A DNA stretch of 5,516 nucleotides from the NCBI GenBank assembly GCA_964550165.1, contig CAZJYC010000115.1:1-5516 (forward strand). The letters run 5' to 3'. Source of the stretch: CAZJYC01 sp964550165. Lineage in GTDB: Bacteria; Acidobacteriota; Aminicenantia; Aminicenantales; Aminicenantaceae. The notes under the pieces are model-generated. The model did no database searches and was not told where the DNA came from. It saw only the letters and a list, made by a program, of their open reading frames with translations. Below are positions 5,322 through 5,516 of this stretch, piece after piece. Position numbers and translations under genes: made by a program. The stretch's first letter is position 1. The number at the start of each line of letters is the position of its first letter.

Positions 5322-5516
5322 GTGCTGAAACAAGCCATCGCTTTCTTTTCCAGATTTGCCGAATCCGTTGCCTTTTTGCTGATTATTGTATTCATCCAGA
5401 GCTGCGAGTCCGTTCCGCCGCTCGCGGACAAGTCCCAGAAGATCCTCTTGACATCCGGCCGGGATGGGAATGCGGAAATCTATGTGATGGACAGCGACGG
5501 TGCAAATCAGCGAAGG
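5322..5516 (+). CDS. Putative lipoprotein with TolB/PD40-like beta-propeller repeat, 3' end cut by window edge
   Basis: The frame is open from an in-frame TAA at 5271-5273 to the right edge. The only common start before the signal sequence is GTG at 5322, giving 65 residues; the preceding AAAAAAGA is purine-rich but is not a good ribosome site, so the start is uncertain. Residues 16-28 (VAFLLIIVFIQSC) form a hydrophobic segment ending in IQSC, a plausible though imperfect lipobox with Cys28 lipidated. After a short linker, KILLTSGRDGNAEIYVMDSD (40-59) and the following GANQRR match the WD40-like/PD40 repeat of TolB-type propellers, whose usual form has a strand, SxRDGNxEIYVMDxDG and then a QxRLT turn. 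Such proteins bind partners or substrates at the cell surface. It lies 67 bases after the secreted-protein gene on the same strand, so co-transcription is possible. Function beyond fold is unknown. Confidence 0.7.
   Translation, partial: MLKQAIAFFSRFAESVAFLLIIVFIQSCESVPPLADKSQKILLTSGRDGNAEIYVMDSDGANQRR

Noticed and set aside
5027..5333. Minus-strand open frames opposite the two-repeat secreted protein
   Set aside because: They overlap a plus-strand gene with a signal peptide, strong ribosome site and an internal homologous duplication, so they are shadows.

Overview
The window looks like chromosome from a Gram-negative, didermic bacterium. Four of the five genes start with clear export signals: two Sec signal peptides on zinc-peptidase family proteins, one on a small secreted protein, and a lipoprotein signal on a glycoside hydrolase. 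A fifth, cut-off gene also looks like a lipoprotein. Bacterial features include strong Shine-Dalgarno sites, sigma70-type promoter boxes and one translationally coupled gene pair. The mix of M16 peptidase pair, arabinofuranosidase-like lipoprotein and TolB-like propeller would suit an Acidobacteriota- or Aminicenantota-like heterotroph. That placement is an impression from gene style, not a demonstrated taxonomy.

Layout: 1-1044 (minus) is the N-terminal 348 residues of a GH127/GH146-type beta-L-arabinofuranosidase lipoprotein, cut by the left edge. 1045-1308 is its leader and promoter plus a likely terminator of the next operon. 1309-2775 and 2785-4311 (both minus) form a two-gene M16 metallopeptidase operon: the upstream gene carries the zinc site and the downstream gene is its zinc-less partner. 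4312-4612 is a divergent control region with two perfect -35 hexamers on opposite strands and a structured leader for the peptidase operon. 4613-5254 (plus) is a small secreted protein of two tandem copies of an unrecognised domain. 5322-5516 (plus) is the start of a putative lipoprotein with a TolB/PD40-like beta-propeller repeat, cut by the right edge.

How the genes may work together: the two peptidase subunits very probably form one periplasmic heterodimer, each supplying half of the catalytic apparatus. The GH127 gene has its own near-consensus promoter and is more GC-rich than the peptidase genes, so it is probably a separate unit for plant-type arabinoside degradation. The two-repeat protein shares its regulatory region with the peptidase operon but has no assignable function. 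The most unusual items are that duplicated-domain protein and the divergent promoter with its structured leader. I see no mobile element, CRISPR array, tRNA or rRNA.
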